A stretch of 23,697 bases of DNA, taken from a virus. Within the stretch, counting starts at the first letter, position 1. Every line of letters begins with the position of its first letter. The stretch is from positions 1 to 23,697 of the IMG/VR virus record IMGVR_UViG_3300027749_000480. One strand, 5' to 3'. Made by a program: the position numbers and the translations under genes. Below the pieces are notes generated by a model that was not told where the DNA came from, ran no database searches, and saw only the letters and a list, made by a program, of their open reading frames with translations. Positions 1-8,712 of this stretch are shown here, in pieces.

Positions 1-1
1 C

Positions 2-412
2 GCGCCAGCCAGTGTATCTGAACTACAAAATCTTAAAAAGATTATTAGTCATTTAAAAACAAGAATGTTGCCAGGTATGGATACATCAATGTTGTTCACA
101 TTTCCTGATGTTTGTGATATTGAGTTTGGTCCCAATAAAGATAAACCATATAAAATAAAAAGATGCGTGATGGAAAGTATCAATGTTAACTATACACCAA
201 TGGGATCGCCAGCATTTTTTAAAACAGGCGATCCTGTAATGGTCGACATACAAATGACGTTTAAAGAAACAAGCGTGTTTACACGTGTTGATTTACCTGC
301 GCCTGAGACACAAAATCAAAGTGATGCAGAAACAGATAGATTAGCAAGAAAACCAGCACCCACACCTCCTACTAGGACAGCTACTGATCCAGGTGCTGGT
401 AATGCGAGATAA
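2..412 (+). CDS. Baseplate tail-tube cap protein (gp48/gp54-like), C-terminal part
   Basis: The frame is open from the left edge of the window: codons from base 2 run in phase into the ATG at 65, so that ATG is internal and the gene begins outside the window. About 137 residues are visible. The segment around residues 40-95 (FPDVCDIEF, KRCVMESINVNYTPMGSPAF, MTFKETSVFTRVD) has the pattern of the tube-like domain of T4 gp48/gp54, which nucleates tail-tube assembly on the baseplate: a Cys followed by a strand, an xNYTPxG turn, then a strand ending in F-x-E-T. The last 40 residues are Pro/Thr/Ala-rich and probably flexible. The gene lies directly upstream of gp53, which fits. I cannot separate gp48 from gp54 without the N-terminus. 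Confidence 0.6.
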   Translation, partial: APASVSELQNLKKIISHLKTRMLPGMDTSMLFTFPDVCDIEFGPNKDKPYKIKRCVMESINVNYTPMGSPAFFKTGDPVMVDIQMTFKETSVFTRVDLPAPETQNQSDAETDRLARKPAPTPPTRTATDPGAGNAR

Positions 413-421
413 AGGATAATC

Positions 422-1264
422 ATGTCAGGATACTTTAGTTTTTTTCCTTCATTACTCTATGCAAACACCGCTGCATCTAACCTTATTGCAAAAGTAGAGT
501 TTGATCAAGCGGTGTTTAAACGTGCTGCAACATACTACCCTTATACGGTACTTAATGATGAGCGTCCGGATCAAATTGCTGAAAATTATTATGGTGATGC
601 CTCATATGATTGGATAATTTACCTTGGCAATAGCATCATTGATCCCTTAAATGAGTGGCCAAAATCTGAAAATGTTTTCAACGATTTTTTGACATTGAAG
701 TATGGTAGTGTTGCTAACACAATACAACAGACAGCTTTTTACCAAGTAAGTTACGATTTGGATGATAGAGTTCTATCTACAAGCACTTACAATGATCTCT
801 CTGCAGGGCAAAAGAAATATTGGTCTCCTAATATAAACAATCAAAATCAGGTAATTAATTATCAGCGCAAACAGCTTGATACAGTTGTTGAAACTAATCA
901 AATAGTTATGTTAACCGGTACTTTTAGTGGTATAAATGTATCAAATGTTATTGACCAATCGAGCTCTGTTTATGGTACGGTCGCGTTTTCTAATTCTTCT
1001 ACCTTAATGCTAAAGCATGTTGTCGGTACATGGACTAATGCATCACCTGTATACTTTAAATCTTCAGGTGCACTTGCTAATGCAACTATAGCAACAGCAA
1101 ACATTGTTAATCAGACCATACCTCTTGATGAAATTCCCTATTGGTCACCTGTTACCGTCTACCAAAATGAATCACTAATTAATGAAAATCGCAAACATAT
1201 TAAACTTTTAAATTCAGCTTATGTTAACCATGTAGAGCGTGACATGAAAGATCTTCTAGGATGA
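422..1264 (+). CDS. gp53: Baseplate wedge protein gp53
   Basis: This 280-residue protein is a baseplate wedge component that in T4 joins wedges around the hub. The N-terminal 80 residues are diagnostic: SGYFSFFPSLLYAN, then YYPYTVLNDERPDQIAENYY and DWIIYLGNSIIDP (about residues 63-75), which is the LysM-like region of gp53 homologues. The next region keeps the pattern of the family (WPKSENVFNDFL). Residues 150-240 are a less conserved Ser/Asn-rich beta segment. The protein ends in a conserved-looking ENRKHIKLLNSAYVNHVERD stretch, as expected for gp53 C-termini. The start is supported by an AAGGA sequence at 412-416, five bases before the ATG. The stop overlaps the next start (ATGA at 1261), suggesting translational coupling to the hub gene. 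Confidence 0.88.
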   Translation: MSGYFSFFPSLLYANTAASNLIAKVEFDQAVFKRAATYYPYTVLNDERPDQIAENYYGDASYDWIIYLGNSIIDPLNEWPKSENVFNDFLTLKYGSVANTIQQTAFYQVSYDLDDRVLSTSTYNDLSAGQKKYWSPNINNQNQVINYQRKQLDTVVETNQIVMLTGTFSGINVSNVIDQSSSVYGTVAFSNSSTLMLKHVVGTWTNASPVYFKSSGALANATIATANIVNQTIPLDEIPYWSPVTVYQNESLINENRKHIKLLNSAYVNHVERDMKDLLG

Positions 1265-2505
1265 CAAAAATAGTAGAGCCAGGAGATGTTGATATTAAGT
1301 ACGTTGAACTTTCAAATAAAAATTTCAAGGCTTCAATGAATCCTATTGGTCAATTGATAGGTGTTGATATATTTGAAGATATGTCAAAGCCCACGATGTA
1401 TGCTGAATTTACTTTTCAGGATAACTTAAATCTATTAAAGAATTTTCCAATTATAGGGGAAGAGGATATTTCAATCGAAATACAAACACCTGGAATGTCT
1501 AAATCAGCAGTGTTTAAATTTCGGACCTTTGAAGTAGCTAATGTTACAAGAGATAGCAACGACAAGGGGATGACATATACAGTTCGTTGTGTAAGTGATG
1601 AACATTTAAGAGCGGGTTCATCTTTGATAAAAGAATCTCAAACGGGAACAGTGGATAAAATGGTTCCCTACATTTTATCAAAATATTTGGATAGTTCAAA
1701 ATCTATTATTATTGATGAGGCAAGAGGTATACAAACAGTTGCTTTTCCAAAACAAAATCCATTAATGGCGATTGATATGTTGAGACAGCGCGCAGTAAGC
1801 AAGCAATATGCTGCATCTGCATATGTTTTCTTTGAAAATCAAAGCGGTTTCAATTTTAAAACTATAGAGGGTTTAATAAAGGATGGAAAGCCCACAATTG
1901 GATCAAGGGTTTTTAACACACAGCAAAATCAAATGGGTACAAAAGTATCCCAAGCAAATTCATACAGAACAATATTAAAACATGAAAACATAAAAAAAGC
2001 AGATGGTAATGCAAAAGCATCAATGGGTATTTACAAAGCTGTTACAAAAACTTTTGATATGAATACAAAAAGTTTTACAAGCATTGATTTTAATCTTAAA
2101 GAAGTGTTTGATAAATTTCAAAAACCAGCCGCCGGTAAAGCACAAATCCCTAATTCAGATGATTTTATAAAAACATATGGTGAAGGTGTACCTAAACAAT
2201 TTTTTACATTAAAAGATACAACACGTCCTGACACATTTATTGATACAGCAATGGCTGTTAGAAATTCTTTTACTATGTTACTAAATTCTGACATCACACG
2301 TATTCTTGTACATGGCGATACGGGACTAAAAGCTGGAGATTTAATTACATTGGATTTTGCTGATCCTACAGGTACAACAGATAAAAAGAAAAATGATGCA
2401 ATGATGTCGGGAAATTATTTAATAGTAAGACTTAGACATATGATAACACCAAGCACAAAAAGCAAACATGAAATTTCATGTGATTGTGTAAAGATGGGAA
2501 TTTAA
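1261..2505 (+). CDS. Baseplate hub protein, gp27-like (tail-hub/gpD fold)
   Basis: This 414-residue protein lies between gp53 and the gp5-like spike, the position of the hub subunit in marine T4-like phages. The N-terminal half looks like the beta-barrel domain of tail hub proteins (gp27, gpD, VgrG N-terminal part): ISIEIQTPGMSKSAVFKFRTF, then a strand TYTVRCVSDEHLRA. The middle has a helical linker and FFENQSGFNFKTIEGLI (about residues 188-205), which resembles the hub motif in which an aromatic strand precedes 'f.ti..L'. The C-terminal end (ILVHGDTGLKAGDLITLDF, YLIVRLRHMITPSTKSKHEI) is typical of hub second barrels. In T4, three gp27 form the ring that accepts the gp5 spike and the tail tube. 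The ATG overlaps the gp53 stop. Family assignment is from motifs and context, so alternative names such as 'virion structural protein' are possible. Confidence 0.65.
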   Translation: MTKIVEPGDVDIKYVELSNKNFKASMNPIGQLIGVDIFEDMSKPTMYAEFTFQDNLNLLKNFPIIGEEDISIEIQTPGMSKSAVFKFRTFEVANVTRDSNDKGMTYTVRCVSDEHLRAGSSLIKESQTGTVDKMVPYILSKYLDSSKSIIIDEARGIQTVAFPKQNPLMAIDMLRQRAVSKQYAASAYVFFENQSGFNFKTIEGLIKDGKPTIGSRVFNTQQNQMGTKVSQANSYRTILKHENIKKADGNAKASMGIYKAVTKTFDMNTKSFTSIDFNLKEVFDKFQKPAAGKAQIPNSDDFIKTYGEGVPKQFFTLKDTTRPDTFIDTAMAVRNSFTMLLNSDITRILVHGDTGLKAGDLITLDFADPTGTTDKKKNDAMMSGNYLIVRLRHMITPSTKSKHEISCDCVKMGI

Positions 2506-2506
2506 A

Positions 2507-3316
2507 ATGGCGACAAAAGAAGTTGGGCAAGAAGGGTTTAGATGGTTCATCGGAGTCGTTGAGGATAGAGATGATCCTGAAAAACAAGGCCGTGTAAGAG
2601 TACGGATCTATAATGTACATGGTGATATCGTTGAAACCCCAAAAAAGGATTTGCCGTGGGCGGTTACATTGATGCCAGGGTTTAGCTCAAGCTTGAAACA
2701 GGTTGGTGTTTCTGCTACAGGATTACAAATTGGTTCGACGGTTGTTGGTTTTTTTATGGATGGTAATGATGCATTCATGCCGGTTATTTTTGGTATAATG
2801 CCTGGTAAAAATGATATGCCAAAATTAGCTGTTGGACAAAACAATATAATTAAGCAACAACTAGGACCTGAACCAGCTAGTGCATATAATGCACAATATC
2901 CCTTCAATAAAGTAACGCAAACCGAATCGGGACATGTTATTGAGGTAGATGATACACCAAATTTTGAGAGACTGCATACATTGCATACAAGCGGTACATA
3001 CAGTGAAATAGACCACACGGGTCGCCGCGTAAACAAAATTGTCGGAGATGATTACGAAATTGTTCAAAAAAATCAAGAAGTTTATATTAAGGGTAATGTA
3101 AATATAAAGGTCGATGGCAATTATACACTAAACGTGACAGGTAACATTGTTGTTAATGGCAAGACTATCAATATGAACCGCGGAACACAAGGTGCAGCCC
3201 GTATTGGTGATACTGCCGACACTGGAGATGCTGGTACAGGCAGTCATTATGATACCAATTCAGCGGGTACAAACGTAATCGAGACTGGCTCAGGTACAGT
3301 ATTCATTGGAGATTAA
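2507..3316 (+). CDS. gp5: Baseplate central spike protein, gp5-like, without lysozyme domain
   Basis: This 269-residue protein has an N-terminal OB-fold like that of gp5 and gpV (about residues 10-100: GFRWFIGVVEDRDDPEKQGR, RVRIYNVHG, DLPWAVTLMPG, GSTVVGFFMDGN, PVIFGIMPG). After a linker, residues 190-220 show short alternating strands (VYIKGNVNIKVDGNYTLNVT) like the gp5 C-terminal triple-stranded beta-helix. It ends in TGSGTVFIGD. T4 gp5 carries a lysozyme domain of about 170 residues between these two parts. Here the linker is only about 90 residues and shows no lysozyme motif, so the protein is probably a pure membrane-piercing needle. It starts one base after the hub stop, and the trimer would sit on the hub ring. 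A GGGA upstream (2496-2499) is a modest ribosome site. Confidence 0.85.
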   Translation: MATKEVGQEGFRWFIGVVEDRDDPEKQGRVRVRIYNVHGDIVETPKKDLPWAVTLMPGFSSSLKQVGVSATGLQIGSTVVGFFMDGNDAFMPVIFGIMPGKNDMPKLAVGQNNIIKQQLGPEPASAYNAQYPFNKVTQTESGHVIEVDDTPNFERLHTLHTSGTYSEIDHTGRRVNKIVGDDYEIVQKNQEVYIKGNVNIKVDGNYTLNVTGNIVVNGKTINMNRGTQGAARIGDTADTGDAGTGSHYDTNSAGTNVIETGSGTVFIGD

Positions 3317-3319
3317 CAA

Positions 3320-3748
3320 ATGGCAATCGTAGCACAAAAAAAAGCACAAACTAGCCGCTCTATACAACCAGAATACTTTTCTGATTTTCTTAGCAGTTTT
3401 GATGTTGATTCTGTAAAACAAGATTTATACAGAGTTACAAACGAGGAGGCAGTAAAGTCTTCTATACGTAATTTGCTTCTTACTAATACAGGTGATAGAC
3501 TTTATGATTCAAAACTAGGAAGTAATATAAGGTCAATTCTTTTTGAAAATTTCTCACCAGCAATGGATTCTGTTCTTGAAGATCTAATTCGCACTACGAT
3601 AGAGAATTACGAACCAAGAGCAAAGATTGAGCAAGTATTTGTTAATAGCGAAATAGATGATCATTATGTTGTAGCAACGATAGTTTTTAGCATAATAAAT
3701 AAAGAGGAACCTATAACTCTTGAACTTTTTCTTAACAGGATTCGGTAA
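3320..3748 (+). CDS. gp25: Baseplate wedge protein gp25
   Basis: This 142-residue protein is gp25, the small wedge component that in T4 forms the inner wedge core with gp6 and contacts the sheath. The family signature is clear: LYRVTNEEAVKSSIRNLLLT, then TGDRLYDSKLGSNIRSILFE, then IRTTIENYEPRAKIEQVFV, with the EPR motif near residue 112. The short C-terminal strand pair (YVVATIVFSIINKEEPITLE) completes the fold. The length is close to T4 gp25 (132). A good ribosome site, GGAG at 3308-3311, precedes the ATG. The stop TAA at 3746-3748 directly touches the gp6 ATG, so the two partners are probably translated in tandem. Confidence 0.93.
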   Translation: MAIVAQKKAQTSRSIQPEYFSDFLSSFDVDSVKQDLYRVTNEEAVKSSIRNLLLTNTGDRLYDSKLGSNIRSILFENFSPAMDSVLEDLIRTTIENYEPRAKIEQVFVNSEIDDHYVVATIVFSIINKEEPITLELFLNRIR

Positions 3749-5536
3749 ATGGCCAACACTAATATTGACTTAGTTGGTTTAGATTTTAACAGCCTCAAAA
3801 ACAACTTAAAATCTTTTCTCAAAAACAACACACAGTTTAAAGACCTTGATTACGAGGGGTCTAATATTAACGTGTTGCTTGACGTTCTTGCTTATAACAC
3901 TTATTTGAATGCATTTTACACTAACATGGTTGCTAGTGAGATGTTCCTGGATACTGCTCAACTACGGGACAGTGTTGTATCACATGCAAAAGAGTTAAAC
4001 TATACTCCTCGCTCCTTTGCTTCTGCACAAGCACAAATAACTGTTGACATTACACCAGCATCAGCTGTAACATCAATTGTCGTTCCTCAATATACCTCCT
4101 TCACAACCCGCGTTGGTTCAAACACATATACGTTCTCCACAAACGACACTCAGACAATTACAAAAGCAAACAACGGGATATATTCTATAAATCTTACTGT
4201 GTATGAAGGTATTATTACAACCGAAACGTTTGTTGTAAGTTCTGCTAATAGTCAACAAAGATTTGTTCTTTCTAACCCAACAATTGATGTATCTTCGCTT
4301 GTTGTTAGTGTATATGAAGATGGCGGCCAAAATATACTTACATACCTAAAACAAGATAAGTTATTGGACATAACAAATTTTTCTCCTGTATATTTTGTTC
4401 AAGGTGCAGAAAACCAACAATATGAATTAGTGTTTGGTGATAATGTTTTTGGTAGAAGACCAAAAGATGGATCTACGGTTGTTGTAAAGTATAGAATAAG
4501 CTCGGGTCAGCTACCAAACGGAGCAACTACTTTTGTTCCTGATAGTGCAATTGATGGCCAAACAAATATAACTGTAAAAAATGTCACGATTGCATCAGGT
4601 GGTTCTGTAAGCGAAACGATTGATTCTATTAGATACAATGCTCCTCGTAATTTCCAATCACAAGAGCGCGCTGTAACATCACATGACTATGAAACACTTT
4701 TGTTAAGCAAATTTTCTGATATACAAGCAATAAGTGTTTATGGCGGTGAAGAAGTTAACCCTCCTCAATTTGGTAAAGTTTTTATCAGCGTTGATTTGTA
4801 CAATACTGATGGAGCATCAGAAGCAAGAAAGAGAATTTTTAAACAATATATTTCCGATAGATCACCACTAACAATAGATCCTGTGTTTGTCAATCCGACA
4901 TTCATGTATGTAAAACTTGTATCAAATGTTTACTATAATGTAAACAACACAACAAAATCGGGTTCTGATATACTAACAGCTGTTCAAGCGGCGATTAGTA
5001 ATTATAGTAAAACACAGCTTGAAAATTTTAAGACTACTATGTATTATAGTAGTCTTGTTAAAGATATAGATCAAAGTGATCCGAGTATATTGAGCAATGA
5101 TACAACAGCTTCAATTGTGTTAAAATTTATACCAGTAACAAATGCTGTAAATAATATTACAATTGATTCCTATAACGCAATACGATCAATACAAGGGGTT
5201 GTTCAAACTGCGGCCGATGTCCACTATGGTGAGAACCTCACAAGCTCTACGTTTACATATCTAAATGTTAGATGTATACTTGTTGATGATATGTTAGGTA
5301 ATATTTTTATTGCTGCTTTGCGTTCTGACTACATTGAGACTCTACAGAAAATAGGTACTATTGATTATGCTCTGGGACGCGTCCAATTAGTTAATTTTAA
5401 CATTTCGTCATTTGATGGCAATTCGATTGAAATATATCTTGTACCCCAATCAAAAAACATTAGTGGTGTTAAAAACATTATAACTGAAATAAATCCGAGA
5501 GATGTAACAGTAAACGTTATTGGTATATTGACATGA
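3749..5536 (+). CDS. gp6: Baseplate wedge protein gp6
   Basis: This 595-residue protein is gp6, which forms the inner iris ring of the baseplate (gp6 dimers plus gp25 and gp53). The N-terminus is highly characteristic: GLDFNSLKNNLKSFLKNN, DYEGSNINVLLDVLAYNTYL, NMVASEMFLDTAQLRDSVVS and HAKELNYTPRS, all within the first 90 residues. The middle has the VFGDNVFGRRP and RNFQSQERAVTSHDYETLL segments of the baseplate J-like core (about residues 225-315), followed by AISVYGGEEVNPPQFGKVF. The length is close to T4 gp6 (660). An AGGA at 3737-3740 serves the start. The stop overlaps the next start in an ATGA at 5533. A perfect inverted repeat lies inside the gene (5030-5056). Confidence 0.93.
   Translation: MANTNIDLVGLDFNSLKNNLKSFLKNNTQFKDLDYEGSNINVLLDVLAYNTYLNAFYTNMVASEMFLDTAQLRDSVVSHAKELNYTPRSFASAQAQITVDITPASAVTSIVVPQYTSFTTRVGSNTYTFSTNDTQTITKANNGIYSINLTVYEGIITTETFVVSSANSQQRFVLSNPTIDVSSLVVSVYEDGGQNILTYLKQDKLLDITNFSPVYFVQGAENQQYELVFGDNVFGRRPKDGSTVVVKYRISSGQLPNGATTFVPDSAIDGQTNITVKNVTIASGGSVSETIDSIRYNAPRNFQSQERAVTSHDYETLLLSKFSDIQAISVYGGEEVNPPQFGKVFISVDLYNTDGASEARKRIFKQYISDRSPLTIDPVFVNPTFMYVKLVSNVYYNVNNTTKSGSDILTAVQAAISNYSKTQLENFKTTMYYSSLVKDIDQSDPSILSNDTTASIVLKFIPVTNAVNNITIDSYNAIRSIQGVVQTAADVHYGENLTSSTFTYLNVRCILVDDMLGNIFIAALRSDYIETLQKIGTIDYALGRVQLVNFNISSFDGNSIEIYLVPQSKNISGVKNIITEINPRDVTVNVIGILT
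5030..5056. other. Perfect intragenic inverted repeat (stem-loop) in gp6
   Basis: AAGACTACTAT (5030-5040) is followed by the 5-base loop GTATT and the exact reverse complement ATAGTAGTCTT (5046-5056). The 11-bp stem has no mismatch and lies inside the gp6 coding frame (codons for KTTMYYSSLV). There is no run of T after the downstream arm on the + strand, so it is not a classic intrinsic terminator. It could be an mRNA structure or a chance event constrained by codons. The geometry is certain, the function is not. Confidence 0.6.
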
Positions 5537-8500
5537 TTGATGTAGAAAAAATTATATCACCGTTAGTTAAAAATCAATTTCCTGAGTTTTACGTTTCGGA
5601 AGGCAATCGTTTTATTGATTTTGTTCGTCAATATTACGTGTGGATGGAGTCTCAAAATCAAACTACAAACAGATCACGTAGTTTATTTGATTATAGAGAT
5701 ATAGACAAAACGTCCTCAGAATTTATATCTCATTATAAAAACAAATACCTTGAAGGGTTTTCTCTTAATACTACAGCAAACACCCAACAATTAGTCAAAC
5801 ACTCAAAGGATATTTACAGCGCCAAAAGTACTCACAAAGGCGTTGAAATAACAATGAGGTCGTTGTTCAATCAAGATACTGAACTTTATTTTCCTAATTC
5901 AGATTTATTTAAAACATCGGATGGTGTTTGGATTAAGCCAATCTATCTTGAAATTTCTACAAACGCGTCCAAAACAAAAACTTTTTTAGGTAGACAAATT
6001 GTTGGAAACAAATCAGGGGCAATTGCTTTTGTCGAATCACTCATTACAAAAAGAATTGATGGAAGATTTATAGAAGTATTATATTTAAGCCAACTGCAAG
6101 GAAATTTTGAAACAAATGAGTATATAACAACGACTACTGATTTGGTTTTAGATGGATGCCCAAGAATTCTTGGCTCATTGTCTTCGCTGACCGTTGTAAC
6201 GGGTGGTGCCAATTTTAAAGTAGGTGACATATTCACCATTACTACCGGTTCTGGTAAAAATGCAAAGGCACGTGTTTCTGCTGTTAGCAACCAAACAGGA
6301 AAAGTTAGCTTTATATTTATTGATGCGTTTACATCGGGTGGTTGGGGGTATAGCCTTTTTAACAGTGAAGTGCTCGTTGCACAGAAAATGTTACAAGTTT
6401 CCAACATAACAAATTCCAATGCTGAAATAACAAACTTTGCGCAATTTGAAGGGATATCTCAACGATTTGCAAATCTTGCATATAATACCGCAAGACCAAA
6501 TAATGCAAATTATAGTGTTGGTGCTGTAATAGAAAATTATTATGCTAACGGTACTGTTTCTGCAAACGCTACAATTGTTGCAACAAACAAATCAAACACA
6601 ACAGCTGGTTATGTTATAGTCGCACCTAACTTTGGCAATGTCGTTACAAGTGATACGGTTTTTTCAATAAAAGGAACAGGTACCTCTGCTACTTTTAATG
6701 CTAATTCTGGTGTAGCAAATTCAAGCGAATTTATTACAACCACGTCTGCACATGGTTTTGTTAATGGTGATATAGTTGTCTACTCAATACGTACAGGTAA
6801 TACAGCTCTAGTGGCTTTGAGTACAGATGCGGCGTATTATGTTGTTGGTGCTAATAGTACGGCTTTACAGCTTTCAGATGCGTTGGGTGGTGCAGCTTTG
6901 AATCTAACAGCCGGATCAAACGAATCGGGCCATTTTCTTACAAAATCATTAGGGTCAGGTGTAATTACCGCATATACAGACCGCACAGCAATAGCAACAG
7001 TTATTGGAGCTAATTCAGAGTATGTTGGCGTCGTAAATATATCAAGTAATGGTTTTATCATTACGCCCTACTCCTCAATTGTTGGTGCTGTGACTAACAC
7101 GGTAGCTACTATTGCAAATACAGGTACGGGATCAGGAGCTACATTTAAAATAAGTCTCTTGACTGATACCGAATCCGTTTTCCTTTCACCTGATTTCTTA
7201 CATAGCAACAACATACAAAATGTTCAATTTTCTACCATAAATTTAAACGCAAATAACTCCGGCCTCGTTCATACAACTGTTCCTCATGTAATTAATGGAG
7301 GTGTTCAATATGTGTTTAATGCTAATTCTGGCGTAGCAAACACAACTGAAATAATTACAACGACAACTGCACATACTTTCTCTAATAACGATCTAGTTAA
7401 ATATTCAGTAGCATCCACCAATACTGCAATTGGTGGTTTAGTATCAAATGGAACCTATTATGTAATAAATGCGGTTAGTGGAGGAACTACGCTTAGTCTT
7501 TCGACTACATTAGGCGGAGCACCAATTAACATTACAGCGGGATTAAATCAAACAGGACACTCGTTATCAATAGGTGACTTGTGTTATGGTGGCTTTGGAT
7601 TTGTAAAATATCCTAATTCTAGCATTGACAGTACAATACTTGATTGTTTAAGATTTGATAATGATACTATTGGTTCTATTGCCGCTATATCTGGCTTTAA
7701 TCCTGGAAACGATTACAACATAGACCCTTTTGTTGTTGTTCATAATCCATATGTGTCGGGATATACAAAACAAGATTATAACATGGTAATTTCATCTGTA
7801 ACAGGTGCCTTTATTGAACGAGAGCAAATTTTACAAACATATAATAGTCCCGCAATACAACTAACAGTTAGTAATTTTTCTGGAACAGCAGCAAATGGTA
7901 CACCAACAACAACTGTAATTACATCGGAAAGAATTTTTCAACTTTATGCAAATGGTGCAACAAGAGCAGAGGGGTTTGTTGTCGAATCGGGTATTTCAAG
8001 CGGAGCAGGAACACTAAAACTGACGGGCGTTACAGGTACTTTTGTTAATACGGCAAATGCATCTACGTTAATGAGGTCACTATCAAGTGGTGGTACGGCT
8101 AATATATCTCTCGTATCGACAGTCACTCTTGCAACAACCGCACGTGCTATTATTAAACAAGTTGCAAATACAACATTCTTAAAATTAAAAAGAATAAACT
8201 TGGAAAATACTTTTCAAGTCAGTAATACAATTATTGGTCAAGTATCGGGCGCGACAGCAACTGTAAGTGTTATAGACGTAGACACGACACAGCCATTTTT
8301 AGGTTTAAATGCAAGAATAACTGCTAATGTACAAACAGCTAATAATGTTGCTACAAATCTTGATATTTTTGATTCGGGGTTTGGGTATGTTGATTACGAA
8401 ACCGTTACAATGTCTAATGAAGGTAGTAATTACACAATAACAGCTATCGTTCGTCTTGGAAAAGAAGGTCACGGGGAAGGGTTCTTTCAAACAACAAAAG

Positions 8501-8709
8501 GATTTTTAGACTCGGATAAAAAATTACATGATAATGATTACTATCAAGAATATAGTTATGAAATTATTTCAAAAATTCCTTTCGATAGATATGTTGATGT
8601 TCTTAAAAAAATAACTCACGTTGCAGGTACAAAAGCGTTTGGTAGATTATCAATTTTATCAACACCTAACGTGCAAATGTCTGCTATAAATAGCATCACA
8701 CTCTCATAA
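5533..8709 (+). CDS. Large baseplate wedge protein in the gp7 position (mosaic of beta modules)
   Basis: This 1058-residue protein sits between gp6 and gp8, where T4 has gp7 (1032 residues), but I see no direct gp7 sequence signature. The N-terminus (MIDVEKIISPLVKNQFPEFY, then FIDFVRQYYVWMES and LFDYRDIDKTSSEFISHYKN, residues 1-75) is the conserved head of a wedge-associated structural protein of marine T4-like phages. The middle is a string of beta-rich modules: a GGANFKVGDIFTITTGSGKN segment (about 225-245), two copies of an 85-residue module (387-470 and 594-679) also found in the downstream fibre, and an NTIIGQVSGATATV segment near 900. The C-terminus (DNDYYQEYSYEIIS, VAGTKAFGRL) is again conserved. 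It probably links wedge core to periphery. It overlaps the gp6 stop by ATGA and has no obvious ribosome site of its own, so coupling to gp6 is likely. Confidence 0.7.
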   Translation: MIDVEKIISPLVKNQFPEFYVSEGNRFIDFVRQYYVWMESQNQTTNRSRSLFDYRDIDKTSSEFISHYKNKYLEGFSLNTTANTQQLVKHSKDIYSAKSTHKGVEITMRSLFNQDTELYFPNSDLFKTSDGVWIKPIYLEISTNASKTKTFLGRQIVGNKSGAIAFVESLITKRIDGRFIEVLYLSQLQGNFETNEYITTTTDLVLDGCPRILGSLSSLTVVTGGANFKVGDIFTITTGSGKNAKARVSAVSNQTGKVSFIFIDAFTSGGWGYSLFNSEVLVAQKMLQVSNITNSNAEITNFAQFEGISQRFANLAYNTARPNNANYSVGAVIENYYANGTVSANATIVATNKSNTTAGYVIVAPNFGNVVTSDTVFSIKGTGTSATFNANSGVANSSEFITTTSAHGFVNGDIVVYSIRTGNTALVALSTDAAYYVVGANSTALQLSDALGGAALNLTAGSNESGHFLTKSLGSGVITAYTDRTAIATVIGANSEYVGVVNISSNGFIITPYSSIVGAVTNTVATIANTGTGSGATFKISLLTDTESVFLSPDFLHSNNIQNVQFSTINLNANNSGLVHTTVPHVINGGVQYVFNANSGVANTTEIITTTTAHTFSNNDLVKYSVASTNTAIGGLVSNGTYYVINAVSGGTTLSLSTTLGGAPINITAGLNQTGHSLSIGDLCYGGFGFVKYPNSSIDSTILDCLRFDNDTIGSIAAISGFNPGNDYNIDPFVVVHNPYVSGYTKQDYNMVISSVTGAFIEREQILQTYNSPAIQLTVSNFSGTAANGTPTTTVITSERIFQLYANGATRAEGFVVESGISSGAGTLKLTGVTGTFVNTANASTLMRSLSSGGTANISLVSTVTLATTARAIIKQVANTTFLKLKRINLENTFQVSNTIIGQVSGATATVSVIDVDTTQPFLGLNARITANVQTANNVATNLDIFDSGFGYVDYETVTMSNEGSNYTITAIVRLGKEGHGEGFFQTTKGFLDSDKKLHDNDYYQEYSYEIISKIPFDRYVDVLKKITHVAGTKAFGRLSILSTPNVQMSAINSITLS
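6691..6945 (+). repeat. Shared 85-residue module, copy A (in the gp7-position protein)
   Basis: Residues 387-470 of the 1058-residue protein start TFNANSGVANSSEFITTTSA and end in a NESGHFLTK strand. The pattern is FNANSG-[VI]-AN, ITT...AHGFVN-x-D-x-V-x-Y, GNTA, YYVV, LQLS, GGAALNLTAG, N-E-S-GH. It matches copies B (7312-7569) and C (18145-18402) over its whole length, so it is one domain reused three times in two genes. Confidence 0.85.
7312..7569 (+). repeat. Shared 85-residue module, copy B (in the gp7-position protein)
   Basis: Residues 594-679 of the same protein repeat the module of 6691-6945: VFNANSGVANTTEIITTTTA, then NNDLVKYSV, NTAIGGL, YYVINAVSG, LSLSTTLGGAPINITAG and NQTGHSL. In its first 20 residues it looks closer to the fibre copy (18145-18402) than to copy A. 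Confidence 0.85.
8685..8692 (+). promoter_or_regulatory. Candidate T4-type late promoter box (TATAAATA) before gp8
   Basis: TATAAATA matches the T4 late-promoter -10 box exactly and is the only exact + strand copy I found by eye. It lies in the last codons of the preceding gene, 20 bases before the gp8 ATG at 8713. In T4 geometry, transcription would begin near base 8698 and leave a leader of about 15 nt. Against it, the box is within coding sequence of an AT-rich genome, and the leader lacks a clear ribosome site. Confidence 0.35.
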
Positions 8710-8712
8710 AAA

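Noticed and set aside
2608-3036. 142-codon antisense frame opposite gp5
   Set aside because: It lies wholly opposite a well-supported structural gene, and its translation has no recognisable pattern.
5943-6419. 158-codon antisense frame opposite the gp7-position gene
   Set aside because: It is fully contained opposite a real gene, with no start context and no conserved features.
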